From Arctopsyche grandis (Eukaryota; Arthropoda; Insecta; Trichoptera; Hydropsychidae), in NCBI RefSeq assembly GCF_051622035.1, contig NC_135358.1, positions 16,712,501-16,776,500 of the forward strand: a DNA stretch of 64,000 nucleotides, in the 5' to 3' direction. Position numbers and translations under genes: made by a program. Shown here piece after piece: positions 45,522-57,045 of the stretch (position 1 is the first letter of the stretch; every line of letters begins with the position of its first letter). Below the pieces are notes generated by a model. The model was not told where the DNA came from, did not search any database, and saw only the letters and a program-made list of their open reading frames with translations.

Positions 45522-46125
45522 AGTTGATATATGTATTATATTTTAATTTATAAGTGAAATTAGATTTGAATTTTATATGTAATTTTTGTATATCATTTCT
45601 GTGGAGGTTTTCTGATATTTGCATATAGTTGGTGATGTCTTCTCTAAGCAGGGGTATGGTAGTTTAAAAAAATACGACTGACTAATTTACAATTAATCCA
45701 ACTTGTACTGTGATTTTAAAAATACAGTATTGAATTTTTCTCATCGAATCGGTAAAATTTTGACTCATAATTTATCACATTTGGTATTGATGACTCATTC
45801 TCATAGGATTTTAACAACTATGAAAAATTAAATGATCATGATTCTATGACTGACTTCGATTTCGAATCTATAGCCTTTTTATTAAGTACATAATAAAATG
45901 TAATAAGTAATGCAAGGTGAAGCGAAAGTGCCTTAAGTATTTAAAAAAATATCATAATTTTTTTGGTTTTCAATTGTTTTACATTTTCTTTTTATTTTAT
46001 GGATTTTTGCTTCTGCAAAGTAATTGGTCTATAATCGATATAAGATTAAGAACATTTTATGACATTAGAAGTGTCTCATTAATATTAACGGTTTGTGTGC
46101 TAATGAACAAGTTTGAACAGTAAGT
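45522..46125. other. AT-rich 3' flank of Nol6
   Basis: No gene recognised; includes the Nol6 3' UTR. No canonical AATAAA in the first 100 bases after the stop. Confidence 0.45.
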
Positions 46126-46815
46126 ACCAATCATCATCTACAGCTGCTCACCATACACTGCTGGATGAAGGCCTCTCCAACACGCTTCCACTCGTCTCTG
46201 TTTTGCGCAGCGTCATCCATCTCACACCACACATTTTTCTTATTTCGTCTACCCATCTTCTCTGGTTTTCCGTTTACCCTTTTGCATTCTCTTGGGTACC
46301 ATTCTAGTATTTCTTTTGTCCACTTTTCGTCGATTCTTCTAACCACGTGACCCGCCCATTGCCATTTCAATCTCTTAACTATAAACTATAACCATTACCC
46401 TTGTCATACTTCTCACCCACGTATTCCATTTCCTATCTTTCCTCGCTTTGCCAAGCATATGGCGTTCCATACTTCTTTGAGTGCATTGGACTTTGGGTAG
46501 CATCTTGGCGTTCAATGTCCAAGTTTCGCATCCATACGTTATCACTGGCAAAACGCATTGATCGAAGATCTTTTTCTTCAGGCAGAGTGGCATTTTTGAT
46601 TAAAAAAATACGGTATTCATTCGTCCAAATGCACTCCATTCTAATTTCGCACGTCTCTTTATCTCTTCATCTTTACTGCCGGACATGTCAATTATTTGAC
46701 GTAAATATAAATAATTATTTACTACTTGTACTGGTTTATCATCAAACGACATGCTATCAGGCATGCAATAACTGTTGAACATTAGTTTGGTCTTATCTAG
46801 GCTAATTTTAATTAT
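46126..46815 (-). mobile_element. RTE LINE, 3'-end fragment
   Basis: Minus-strand pieces KIFDQCVLPVITYGCETWTL, MKWQWAGHVVRRIDEKWTKE and QNRDEWKRVGEAFIQQ match the C-terminus of the 59100-62057 element. The frame is broken. Ends in the family's agatgatgat tail. Confidence 0.8.
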
Positions 46816-48452
46816 ACTTTTCTACTTTCCCTGTCTAGTTAGGATATTAGAAACATATGGGAAGACCTCAATTGAGACCACACAGGGAACATTTATAGGG
46901 GTAGTGGAAAATTTCATGGAAATAATGTATTTTCGCATACAAAATAATTGCTTACATATGACTTTATAATTATCTGATATAATTTTTTTCATATGTAAAG
47001 GGACTTTACAAGCCGTTTCTCGCATTATGCAGTTATAAAGTCTTCAAATATATATCACCATAACAACGTTTCAAAATTTAATTTGTATATATTATACTTT
47101 TTTTTAGGATTCTTGTAATATAAAGATAAAAAAATGTTTTATTTCATCATGTCAGGTTAATATTACGACTGGAAAAGAAAAATTTGTTCGGGGGGGAAAA
47201 CAAAATAGGGGAAGACGTCGCTCATTTACATCCACGCCTGTGAACTTTATTTATGGGTATCTCTTATTTAGGCGTTGAGCGCATTTTGCGAGCTCGCAGC
47301 ACATCACCACTGTATCTCGACAATGTCGTATTAAGCGAGCTTTATATATGGCGAGACGAGCTGTGTTTTTCCTTTCTGGCGTCGCATAAATAACGCCTCG
47401 AAATAACGAGAAAAGGATGTAATGCCCCCGCGGGAAACAGCCGCTAGTATTTAAAGATTTGCCCGGATACCACTCGTATGTCAGTTACAGACAGAATGAA
47501 TTATACTGACGCGATATGTCACGCTCTATAATTCTTAAAACTAAAAATGAGGAGAATTAATTTAAAATTTAAATACAATTTCCCAAGATTTTCTGAAAAT
47601 GCTTGGTTTGTGTCAGTGGTGAAAATACTACTTTTCAAACATAGATGTCATTATAAAACGGATTTAAATTTTCACATTTATGTACGTACTCAAAACATTT
47701 GCTTGATGAAAATCTCGCCAAAAATCACAAGGTCATGCAAAGTGAATGACCCATGAGTGATATAAGGATTGTATGCCCGTAATATATGTATGTATGTATG
47801 TATGCGTGAATCTTTTAAATTTGGGGATGGGATCTTCTGATATATGTAGGAAGGGGCTCTGATAGAATAGTGCGTGAGGTTTCGTATGTGAAACACGTTT
47901 GGGACGAGGCGGAGGGGGTAGGAGGGGTCTCTGAGGGGCCCCACGATGGATGGGTTCAGGAAATTTAAACGACCGAAGCATAGAGACGCGTTACGTGCAA
48001 AATCTTAACTTATTATGGATGAGGTGGTGAAGAGTTGATTCTCAGTTGGATCACACTTGACAGTGTTGATATGTCTCTCGAAGTGAACCAAGTCAATATC
48101 AATATATGTACATAATCACAGTATTTTTAAATATAAAAATACTTAATATGTACATATATAATATTGAGTATTTCAATATTGAATTGTTTTAAGGCAAGAT
48201 TTATACTAACCTGAATTGGATATTTATTTTACAGACAATTTCTCAATTTTGAAAGGAATGTTCCTGTGCATGATTTGAAAGAATTTTGTATCAGACAACT
48301 GTTATTAGTAGTTGAAAATTTTGCGCTATTTTTGCCATTACAAATATCCTATTATCATAATAATGACTATTATGGATCTAAATCTGCGGGCATTGGTCAA
48401 TATTAGTCGGTTAAATAATAAGAAAAAAATATTTTTTCGTATAGGTACATAT
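46816..48452. other. Non-coding region, candidate promoter near 47450
   Basis: No coding frame with known motif. 47200-47500 is richer in GC and complexity than its surroundings. 47768-47800 is a tatg microsatellite. See the promoter candidate. Confidence 0.4.
47448..47486 (+). promoter_or_regulatory. Candidate core promoter (TATA-like and initiator)
   Basis: TATTTAAAG at 47448 is followed by TCAGTT at 47481-47486, about 35 bases apart. No downstream coding exon is visible within the window, so any transcript would be non-coding here or spliced to an exon outside. Confidence 0.25.
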
Positions 48453-48783
48453 TGTTGCGTAGAGGTGGGTTCAGGATCCAAATGAAAGGCCAAAGTTGCC
48501 TCACAGCATTTATTCAACGATTCAGGAGGTCCACACGGATCCACCGCTCACTCCAGAATAATCAGATCTAACGTGTTTACCTCCTTATAAAAGACAACTT
48601 GCCCAGCACAGCTTCCCCGATCCATTAATGTGTCTATTGTCTAGACACTTAAAGGTCTGTGAGAACTCTAGCGTATCCTTCGTTCGGGCACTTACCGAGT
48701 CCCATTAGCCTAATCCGAGGTCTCCATTGTTCACCTACGAATGCAATTACACAGTGGATACTCTCTCATGTTTCCACACTACA
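48453..48783 (-). mobile_element. Fossil solo LTR (Gypsy-like)
   Basis: 331 bp, TGTTGCG...CTACA on the plus strand, with a minus-strand TATAAAAGG-type box (near 48590) and AATAAA (near 48510). The flanking ATAT on both sides suits a 4-5 bp duplication. Related to the LTR at 25862-26256. No interior remains, as left by LTR-LTR recombination. Confidence 0.55.
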
Positions 48784-49954
48784 ATATTATGTAGTTTGAT
48801 TTTTATTTCAGATTTATTTGTATCTCTATTTGTATTTTGTTTATGTTAGTAACATTGCTACCATATGTGAAGATATGTTAGTGGTCTTGTGTTATGATTG
48901 AACCATTTTTGCTTGTGATATTTGTTTTCCCAAAATAATAAATAAAATGCATACGTATATATGTATGTACATATGTATGTATGTTTATAATTTATTTATG
49001 TATGTATATTATATATGCAAATGTAGTAGATTATATACATGTGTACATATATATGTATGTTTCATTTAGAATATTCGCATCATTTTCGCATGATGAATTT
49101 CAATAATTATTCAACGTCAGCTCTTGAAATCGGTAAACCGGAAGTAATAAATATTTTTTTCCCCTTTATCATTATAATACAGATTGTGAAATGTGAATTT
49201 CCACGCCACAAAGATTATTATTAGTAGGTACGCAGTTGAGTTGCCCTAATTCAAAGCCTTCCGGAGAAATACTGTATATTTTTGACATGTCAAAACGGAT
49301 TTCACTGCTGTTTCCAGAATTAAGTATCTACATGAAATACGTACGCACTCGGAACTGGGTCAGTGGGGCTCGAAATGAGCCTGTAAGTCGCCGTTGTATT
49401 CCGCCAAATCGGATTGGCATTGCAAAGCATAAAGTTGATACATTTGTAATAGGTACGTACAACATTCATTAGATTTGTTCTCGTTTGTTAATGTTTATAC
49501 TTATGGTACTTTCCACGTGTAAAAGTTTCCATGGACGCATTCGATTTCTGAGCACGAACCAATTTCAAACGAGTCCATCGCAGAACGATTTCCGAGATCT
49601 TGGAAATTGCATCTACGTTATAAACATTTGGAAACCTCGCCTTATATAATAAAATATCGAAAGTATTGAAGACTTGCCTCTTATAATATGTACATGTAGG
49701 GGTTTTTTGGGTGATATCTAATATATGTACATATTATTTATTATTGTATGTATATGTATATATACACATATCGCCAAACTAATTCGTGGATATCTTCAAA
49801 GTATTATTTTATATTATAAAATTATTTAAAATAGCATCTTATATCAATATCCGTGGTGATTCTTATAAATGGTCTGAAAATTTATAATAATAAAATATTT
49901 AACATCGTCGTTTTATAATTACGGAAAATTCATGAAAAAATGTGAATTTTCTAC
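48784..49954. other. No gene recognised
   Basis: AT-rich with tatgta microsatellites (48955-49055). A frame at 49236-49472 has no known motif and is not called. Confidence 0.4.
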
Positions 49955-50815
49955 AGCCATTCACTACCCATTGCTGGATGAAGGCCTTTCTAGCACGCTT
50001 CCACTCGTTTCTGTTTTGCGCAACTCTTATCCATCTCACGCCACACATTTTCCTAATTTCGTCTACCCATCTTGTTCAAGTTTTACATCGATACGCTATC
50101 TCTAATAAATAAACACAGTGATCGAAGATCTTTTTGTTCGGGCAAAGTGGCATTTTTGAAAATTTTAATCCTACTTTCCTATTTTCCCTGTCCAGATGTG
50201 TTAGTCTGTTGAGTAAGTCAGCTGGATCGCGAGCTATTAATATTATATCAAAAGCTTAACCGAAGCTGTGGTATACTGCAGCTAACAGTCCCAAATATGT
50301 AGGTTCCGGCACTTCATGTGTTTGTATAGTGTTAAATACTGCATTATGATCAGACTTAGGTTAAGGGTAGTTGGTTTTGGCAAAAAAAATGGCACGCGGT
50401 CTATTGCAAGCATCCGCGACTAGTCGCTCTTTAATTGTGACTAACTGTCTCGAACGCTTTCTCATAATCGATAAAACCTAGTCACAATGGCTGTTGATAT
50501 ATGTACATTGGTGCGCTCAATTACTTAGTTCGCTGACTACTTGGAGATGGTCCATTCTGCTAAAATCTTCCCTAAAGCCTGTTCTATTGGTTGATTTTCA
50601 TCGTGTATAGTCTTCAACCTTTCTGTTATTATCTTTGTAAATAGCTTATAAACCGCTGAAAGTAAACTAATGAGTCGGTAGTTTTTGATGTCACTTTTAT
50701 CTCCTTCTTCTGGTATTGTTTGCTGTTGGATGCATTTGCTGAAAAGCCTAGTTGAGATTTAATATAGGGGATAGCTTCCACATTTTATCAAGTCAATGGG
50801 GATATCAATTTATTA
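49955..50815 (-). mobile_element. RTE LINE fragment with internal deletions
   Basis: Starts tacagccattcactacccat like the 3' end of the 59100-62057 element, then skips to blocks matching its palm and connection region (aagctgtggtatactgcagc, gaactaagtaattgagcgc area, ggtcggtagtttttgatgtc). Clearly degenerate. Confidence 0.7.
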
Positions 50816-52149
50816 TTACGTGCTTTGTTCTGGGTACACCTAAATTTATATAGTTGATTTATTTTGTTTCTTCTCTGTTATATTTTCGACTATTGTGGCG
50901 CATTACGAATTCCTGTAATGCCACAATGGTCCAAACTTTAAATAAATTAATAAATAAGACTGTTATTAATGTTTGGTAAAATAAAATGAAATGTATTTTT
51001 TATATATTTTATATGTACCTACATACATATATATTATATGATCATATACAAATAATGTGTATATATTCTTCTCTGGCCAGAGTGTCATATTGAGGTAGCC
51101 TGTAAAGACATCGTGGTATATATAAATTCTTATTATATTTTATTTATATCTTGAGGATTATGAATATTTAAAAAATGTCAATCATTCGATGGTTTTTCGT
51201 ATGAAAATAATTCATCTGGGTATATTGAAGAAAGATATTTTTTATAAAAATTGAGAGAAAAATGTAAATATACGTATATTTACTAGTTAAAAAAAATATT
51301 TAATAAAAAATAATTTGTTGCTATTAGAGACTTAACAATAACGGTAAATTTTGAGATGAAGTATTATCCAAATTAAGACGGTAAAATTGAATCTGCGTTT
51401 ATATGCACAATTCCGCATATTTACAATTAGCTGAAAAGCATACATTATTTCAGATGCAGCCAAACTACATGTACACAGTATACATATACATTTTCCAACG
51501 TACATAAATTCGTTCTTGTTCACGAAACTTTTAAATTTAATCAAGCTAAACGAGCCCCGTTTCAATTATAAAGGAAATGCGAAATACAGACACTCGGTGA
51601 GCATTATAACGCTGTATGCTGAGAAGTGAATGTGAAGTGACCGGTCGTCGTCAAATAAAATAAGTTATAGCAACCCCCCTCCATTTTGCATTTGTGTTGG
51701 ATATGTGGGGTGGATAAGGAATGGGGAAGTATGTTATGAATAAAATATCATAAGAGGATGGGTGGGGTGTTTGCAAAGTGAATAAGTTAAACGAGGGGTG
51801 GGCGGTCGGGTGGAATAGGAGGATATGCGAGACGTACAGAAATGTTTACAATAATGGTGGGGCACGTGTTGCGAGGGTGTCACGACGCAAAGGGTCACTC
51901 TTCTGCCAAATTTCGCCGATTTAATTAAAAACTAGATTTATAAAGGTTAACCGTTGACAAAGTTGGCTACGCGTTTACGCATTGAAAATTTAATTTCTAA
52001 TTTTTATACGTGGAAAAAAGGACATTTTTATTATAGAAAACGTTTTTGGATACTACATACAACTATGTTGTATGTGTGTGTGTGTATGTGTCATTGCTCT
52101 AAAATCAGTGATAGCTCATCGAAGTGTCAATGCAATTTATATATGTATA
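50816..52149. other. No gene recognised
   Basis: AT-rich with a G-rich patch at 51700-51840. No supported coding frame. Confidence 0.4.
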
Positions 52150-53420
52150 AGGTAAATCGAAAAGAAATGTCATTTTTTTATGATACAACAAAACATTTAT
52201 TTAAAAAAAAAACTATACATAATTATTCTATTAAATATTTTCCATCATTATCTATGATCTTCCTCCACAATATAGGCAGTTTTTTAATACCTCGATCATA
52301 AAATTCTGGCGGCTTATTATTAAAATAGAAATCCAAGTGATTTTTTACTTCTTCGACATTTGAAATTTTTTTATCACGAAGAGAATGTTCCATCGATTTA
52401 AATAAATGATAATCCGAAGGTGCTATATCAGGTGAATACGGTGGATGTTGAAGAACTTCCAAATCCAGCTCTCTTATTTTATCCTGGGTAATCCTTGCTG
52501 CATGAGGTCTTGCATTGTCATGCTGTAAAATCCTTCTTTGATTATTGACTAAAACTGATCTTTTTTTTAACAGTTCCGTCTTTAATCGTTCCAATTGAGC
52601 ACAATACAACTCTGCAGTAACCGTCTGTCCAGGTTTCAACAATTCGTAATGAATTATTCCCAAAACATCCCACCATACACATAGGAGAACTTTTTTCAAC
52701 GTCAATGTTGGTCGAGGGGTAGGCACAGGTACCTGGTTCGATGATAACCATTGTTTTTTTCTCCGAGAATTACTGTAAAGGACCCACTTCTCATCCCCAG
52801 TAACAATTCGTCTTAGAAATGGATCTGTTTCGTTTCTGGACAATAGAGATGAACATATTGTTACGCGTTGATCTATGGCCGTTGGTGAAAGTTCGTGCGG
52901 TACCCATACACCCTGTCTATTTTTTTTTCCAAGCCTTTTTAAATGGTTTTGAACTGCTGTACGTGGACAACCAAGGTCTTGTGACAATTCATGTATTGTT
53001 TTGCGCGGATCGGATTCCACTAATGAATTCAGGGTGTCATCATCGATTTTAAGGGGTCTTCCTGTTTTTGGTTTGTCCTTTAATGATCTATCGCCACTTT
53101 TGAACTTTTTAAACCATCTATAGCACTTTCGAGTATCCAAGATGTCTCCATAAATATCACAGATGGTCTGGGTAGCTTCTTTTGACTTTAATCCTTTGTC
53201 AAATAAAAATAGCATAAAATATCGCAAATGTGTTTCTTCAATCTCAGGCCTCTGCATTTTTCTACTAAGGCCAAAAAAATAAAACAAATGTCAAAAATGA
53301 AAGATTACTAATAGAGCTTCAAAATGATACTAACCACGACGTGTTAACTCGACGGCAACCGTTGACAAACTGATTTCAAAGTGACGCAACAAAAAAATGA
53401 CATTTCTTTTCGATTTACCT
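52150..53420 (-). mobile_element. Complete mariner transposon
   Basis: 1271 bp with perfect 30-bp inverted ends (aggtaaatcgaaaagaaatg at the left, its complement at the right end 53391-53420). The surrounding bases are TA-rich, but I could not settle an exact TA duplication. The transposase frame is intact. Confidence 0.85.
52223..53287 (-). CDS. Mariner transposase
   Basis: The frame is open for 354 codons. The more likely start is the Met at residue 11 (53257), giving 344 residues, the usual size. N-terminal HTH halves are joined by the GRP linker (KTGRPLK), then WVPHEL, then the catalytic triad: D165 (TGDEKW), D257 (QHDNARPHAA), D292 (YSPDIAPSDYHLF) with 34 residues between the last two, the mariner D,D34D signature. 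It cuts and pastes DNA between the flanking inverted ends. No stop or frame break, so it could still be active or recently so. Subfamily not determined. Confidence 0.9.
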   Translation of the reverse strand: MFYFFGLSRKMQRPEIEETHLRYFMLFLFDKGLKSKEATQTICDIYGDILDTRKCYRWFKKFKSGDRSLKDKPKTGRPLKIDDDTLNSLVESDPRKTIHELSQDLGCPRTAVQNHLKRLGKKNRQGVWVPHELSPTAIDQRVTICSSLLSRNETDPFLRRIVTGDEKWVLYSNSRRKKQWLSSNQVPVPTPRPTLTLKKVLLCVWWDVLGIIHYELLKPGQTVTAELYCAQLERLKTELLKKRSVLVNNQRRILQHDNARPHAARITQDKIRELDLEVLQHPPYSPDIAPSDYHLFKSMEHSLRDKKISNVEEVKNHLDFYFNNKPPEFYDRGIKKLPILWRKIIDNDGKYLIE

Positions 53421-53633
53421 AATATGTACATATGTACCTTATAGTGTTGGTTACAATAGAAACTGATAATGAATAAGTTTCTATTGTAACAACGTGTCGC
53501 ACTGCCAAACACAGAATTGGTTCCTCTTATTGGGTGTTGTGGGAACAAAAAGCCTGTAAGTGAAATAAACATAGACAGAGTACGGAGTTTGGTTTGTTTA
53601 TTTTCCAGCGGGTATCTTTATGTATATTATATA
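53421..53633. other. Short non-coding spacer
   Basis: Contains a small inverted repeat around 53447-53490 (ggttacaatagaaact..agtttctattgtaac). Otherwise nothing seen. Confidence 0.4.
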
Positions 53634-53839
53634 CTAGCTGTATTACCCGGCTTCGCTCAGTGTTTATAATATAAACCGCTTAAACATGACTAAGCTAATT
53701 TAATTAAAAAAAAAAAAAAAAATTAAAAATTTAAAAAAAAAATTAAAAAAAAAATTAAAAAAAAAATAAAAAAAAAAATAAAAAAAAAATCAAAAAATTT
53801 TTTTAAAAAAATCAAAAAAAAAAAAATCAAATTTTTTTT

Positions 53840-54955
53840 TTTGCCTTCTAGGGCTTCGCCCTCGGCACCCCCCTGAGCCTTTGCCTTCTAGGGCTTCACC
53901 CTCGGCACCCCCCTGAGCCTTTGCCTTCTAGGGCTTCGCCCCTCCACGCCCCATGAGCAATTGCCGTTTAGGGCTTCGCCCCCATGATCAGTTGCCTTTT
54001 AGGGCTTCGCCCCTCCGCGCCCCCATGATTCAAAGCCGTCTAGGGCTTCGCCCCCCTTAGTTAATGCCTTTTAGGGCTTCGCCCCCCGCGCCCCCAAGAT
54101 TAATTGCCGTTTAGGGCTTCGCCCCCCGCGGCCCCAAGATTAATTGCCGTTTAGGGCTTCGCCCCCCTTAGCTAATGCCTTTTAGGGCTTCGCCCCCCGC
54201 GCCCCCAAGATTAATTGCCGTTTAGGGCTTCGCCCCCCTTAGCTAATGCCTTTTAGGGCTTCGCCCCTCCGCGCCCCCATGATTAACTGCCGTTTAGGGC
54301 TTCGCCCCCCTTAACTAATGCCTTTTGGGGCTTCGCCCCTCCGCACCCTCATGATTAAATGCCGTCTAGGGCTTCGCCCCCATGATCAGTTGCCGATAAG
54401 GGCTTCGCCCCTCCACGTCCCCATGGTTAAATGCCGTCTAGGGCTTCGCCCCCATGATCAGTTGCCTTTTAGGGCTTCGCCCCTCCGCGCCCCCATGATT
54501 AACTGCCGTTTAGGGCTTCGCCGCCCTTAACTAATGCCTTTTGGGGCTTCGCCCCTCCGCACCCTCATGATTAAATGCCGTCTAGGGCTTCGCCCCCATG
54601 ATCAGTTGCCGATAAGGGCTTCGCCCCTCCACGTCCCCATGGTTAATTGCCGTCTGGGGCTTCGCCCCCATTATCAGTTGCCTTTTAGGGCTTCGCCCCT
54701 CCGCGCCCCCATTATTAAATGCCGTTTAGGGCTTCGCCCCCCTTAGTTAATGCCTTTTAGGGCTTCGCCCCTCCGCGCCCCCATTATTAAATGCCGTTTA
54801 GGGCTTCGCCCCCCTTAACTAATGCCTTTTGGGGCTTCGCCCCTCCGCACCCTCATGATTAAATGCCGCCTAGGGCTTCGCCCCCCTTAGTTAATGCCTA
54901 TTAGGGCTTCGCCCCTCCGCGCCCCCATGATTAGTTGCCGTTTAGGGCTTCGCCT
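53840..54955. repeat. Minisatellite of GGGGC-TTC-GCCCC hairpin units
   Basis: About 35 units of 27-35 bp, each with agggcttcgcccc and alternating spacers (ttaattgccgttt, ttagctaatgcctttt). Two ~216-bp blocks starting near 54318 and 54534 are near copies, so the array also has a higher-order period. The frames across it are low-complexity by-products. Confidence 0.85.
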
Positions 54956-55760
54956 CATAAGGCTGCGCCCCATGAGGCTGCGCCCCCTTCGGGGCCCCAT
55001 GGGGCTGCGCCCCAGGAGGCTGCGCCCCCTTGCGCCCCCCATGGGGCTGCGCCCCAGGAGGCTGCGCCCCCTTGCGCCCCCCCCATGCGGCTAAGCTCCA
55101 TAAGGCGGCGCCCCATAAGGCGGCGCCCCATAAGGCAGCGCCCCATAAGGCGGCGCCCCATGAGGCTGCGCCCCCTTTGGGGCCCAATGAGGCTGCACCC
55201 CCTTCAGGGCCCCATGAGGCTGCGCCCCCTTTGGGGCCCCATGGGGCTGCGCCCCCTTTGGGGCCCCATGGGGCTCGGGGCCGCATGCGGCTAAGCTCCA
55301 TAAGGCGGCGCCCCATAAGACTGCGCCCCATAAGACAGCGCCCCATAAGGCTACGCCCCATGAGGCTGCGCCCCCCTGCGCCCCCTTCGGGGCCCCATGG
55401 GGCTACGCCCCATGAGGCTGCGCCCCCTTTGGGGCCCCATGGGGCTGCGCCCCCTTGCGCCCCCTTCGGGGCCCCATGTGGCTAAGCTCCATAAGGCGGC
55501 GCCCCACAAGGCGGCGCCCCATAAGGCGGCGCCCCATAAGGCTGCGCCCCATAAGACAGCGCCCCATAAGGCTGCGCCCCATAAGGTTGCGCCCCATAAG
55601 GCTGCGGCCGATAAGGCTGTGCCCCATAAAGCTGCGCCCCCTTTTGAGCCCCATGGGGCTGCGCCCCATGAGGCTGCGCCCTCCGGGCCCCCTTCGGGGC
55701 CCCACGGGGCTGCGCCCCTTGTGGCGCCCCTGGCGGGGCACCATGAAACTACTCGCCTTG
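54956..55760. repeat. 16-bp minisatellite (cataaggcggcgcccc type)
   Basis: Runs of 16-17-bp units with ggc.gcgcccc, arranged in longer blocks that end in ggggccccatg. Very GC-rich. It produces long Ala/Pro/His frames on both strands that are not genes. Confidence 0.85.
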
Positions 55761-55935
55761 CGCCCCCGCGGGGGTGAATCCATTGAATCGAAAAAAACAA
55801 ATCGGCGCCCATGGATCGAAAAAAAAAAAATCGAATCACGTGTTCGATGACGTCACCGATCTACGGACGACGACGACGACGACGACCAAGGATATTTACA
55901 TACATACAAAGTCTCTTTCCAAATTATAGATTAGA

Positions 55936-56129
55936 TTAAAAATTTATATTTACCATTACCATTACAATTACCATTACTGGTTTTGCTCCAAGGCGACAAC
56001 TATGGCCAAATTTTTACACACTTTAATATAAATTTATAACGTTAGTATTAAAATTTTGAAATTATATTCAAATAATGTTAAAAAATGAGGATAAGTTGCC
56101 AATTTGTTTGGAATTGTTGTAAAAATGAA
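55936..56129. other. AT-rich spacer
   Basis: Nothing recognised. Confidence 0.4.
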
Positions 56130-56262
56130 ATTTGTTAAATTGGTGTACTTTGATAGGAATCGATCGACTTGGAGTTCCATACATATATGCAAGTCTGACC
56201 AGGCCAGGGAATGAACCCACGATGGCTTCAGTTGATACCATTATACGCTTACCACTGTTCCT
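56130..56262 (-). mobile_element. tRNA-derived SINE
   Basis: On the minus strand tggtaagcgtataatgg resembles an A box and gtgggttcattccc about 35 bases later a B box (GGTTCRANNCC type). The part before the B box does not fold as an intact tRNA, and a non-tRNA tail follows, as in SINEs. Confidence 0.5.
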
Positions 56263-56384
56263 AGTTATATACATACATACATTTTTATCTCTGTCGAAGG
56301 GGATAAAACTAAAAGAAATCTAATATTTTGACAGCAAGGATAAAAATACGGTGGTTTAAATATTTGAATAATAATTATCATAAT

Positions 56385-57045
56385 AACTTTTATTCCGAGA
56401 GATAGGGATGATAGTGCAATCTCCAACGCCCATATAAATAATATATAGATAATATATACAATATTATTAAAAATAATAAAAAAAAACATAAATAAATGTA
56501 TAAATAATAATAATAAGAATAATTAATTAATTAATCTATTTAAACTGGTCGGTGGCTTAGTTCCATCCATCGAACATAAAGTGAAGAATGCAAATGAGAA
56601 GATGCAGCAGCAAGAAGATAATTAGATGATAAAAATATACGAAGACGTAGAGAGGCTGCTCTCATTCTGAGAATGGCCTCAAAGTGAGGCACATGCCCTT
56701 CCACAAACATTTGCGACGCGCTGCAGCCCCTAGGTAGCCTGTAGAGAGCACGGTAGCAGTTGTTATATTGTACCTTTATCTTCCACATCGTCTCCCTTAG
56801 TATTCCACATCGTACGCTTGTATCTGGTCCATACATAGTTCTCTAGTATAGAGGCTACTACAAAAGGAAATAAATAATTGTCTCTTAACCTCTACACTGG
56901 AGTGGTAAAACCGTCTTGCCAGCATATTTGCCCTTACACAAATAGCTCTTCTTTGTTTTTCGATGTCACGGTCATCAGAGAGATCCTCCGTCAGCAGGTG
57001 TCCCAATAAAATAAAATAATAGTGATACAAAACAAATGTTATCAT
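56385..57045 (-). mobile_element. 5'-truncated L2-like LINE
   Basis: Minus-strand translation gives GHLLTEDLSDDRDIEKQRRA, ARRFYHSSVEVKRQLFISFC and, in another frame, VQYNNCYRALYRLPRGCSAS, QMFVEGHVPHFEAILR. This is the C-terminal domain of L2/CR1-like reverse transcriptases. At least one frame change. The 3' UTR includes gtgcaatctccaacgcc, shared with 18128-18190. Confidence 0.7.

Larger units (their letters stand above)
53634..55935 (-). mobile_element. Large Helitron-like non-autonomous element with expanded minisatellites
   Basis: Read on the minus strand it starts TCTAATCTATAATTTGG after an A and ends gcgaagccgggtaatacag-CTAG before a T, the Helitron end rules. The ends match the 293-bp copy at 22594. 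The interior is an A-rich block (53698-53838), a hairpin minisatellite and a second 16-bp minisatellite, plus (gac)n near the 5' end. No Rep/helicase code, so it would need a helper. I do not see a strong hairpin just before CTAG, which lowers certainty. Confidence 0.6.

Noticed and set aside
49236-49472. 78-codon plus-strand frame
   Set aside because: No family motif, no splice partner and no promoter evidence.
53840-55760. CRISPR-like array of repeats and spacers
   Set aside because: The spacers are themselves repeated and vary little, unit length drifts, and the setting is a eukaryotic transposon. A minisatellite explains it.
54318-55850. Long Ala/Pro/His- or Gly/Arg-rich open frames on both strands
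   Set aside because: They read through 16-bp and ~30-bp GC-rich minisatellites whose unit lengths keep several frames open at once. No initiation context, no domain, both strands equally open.
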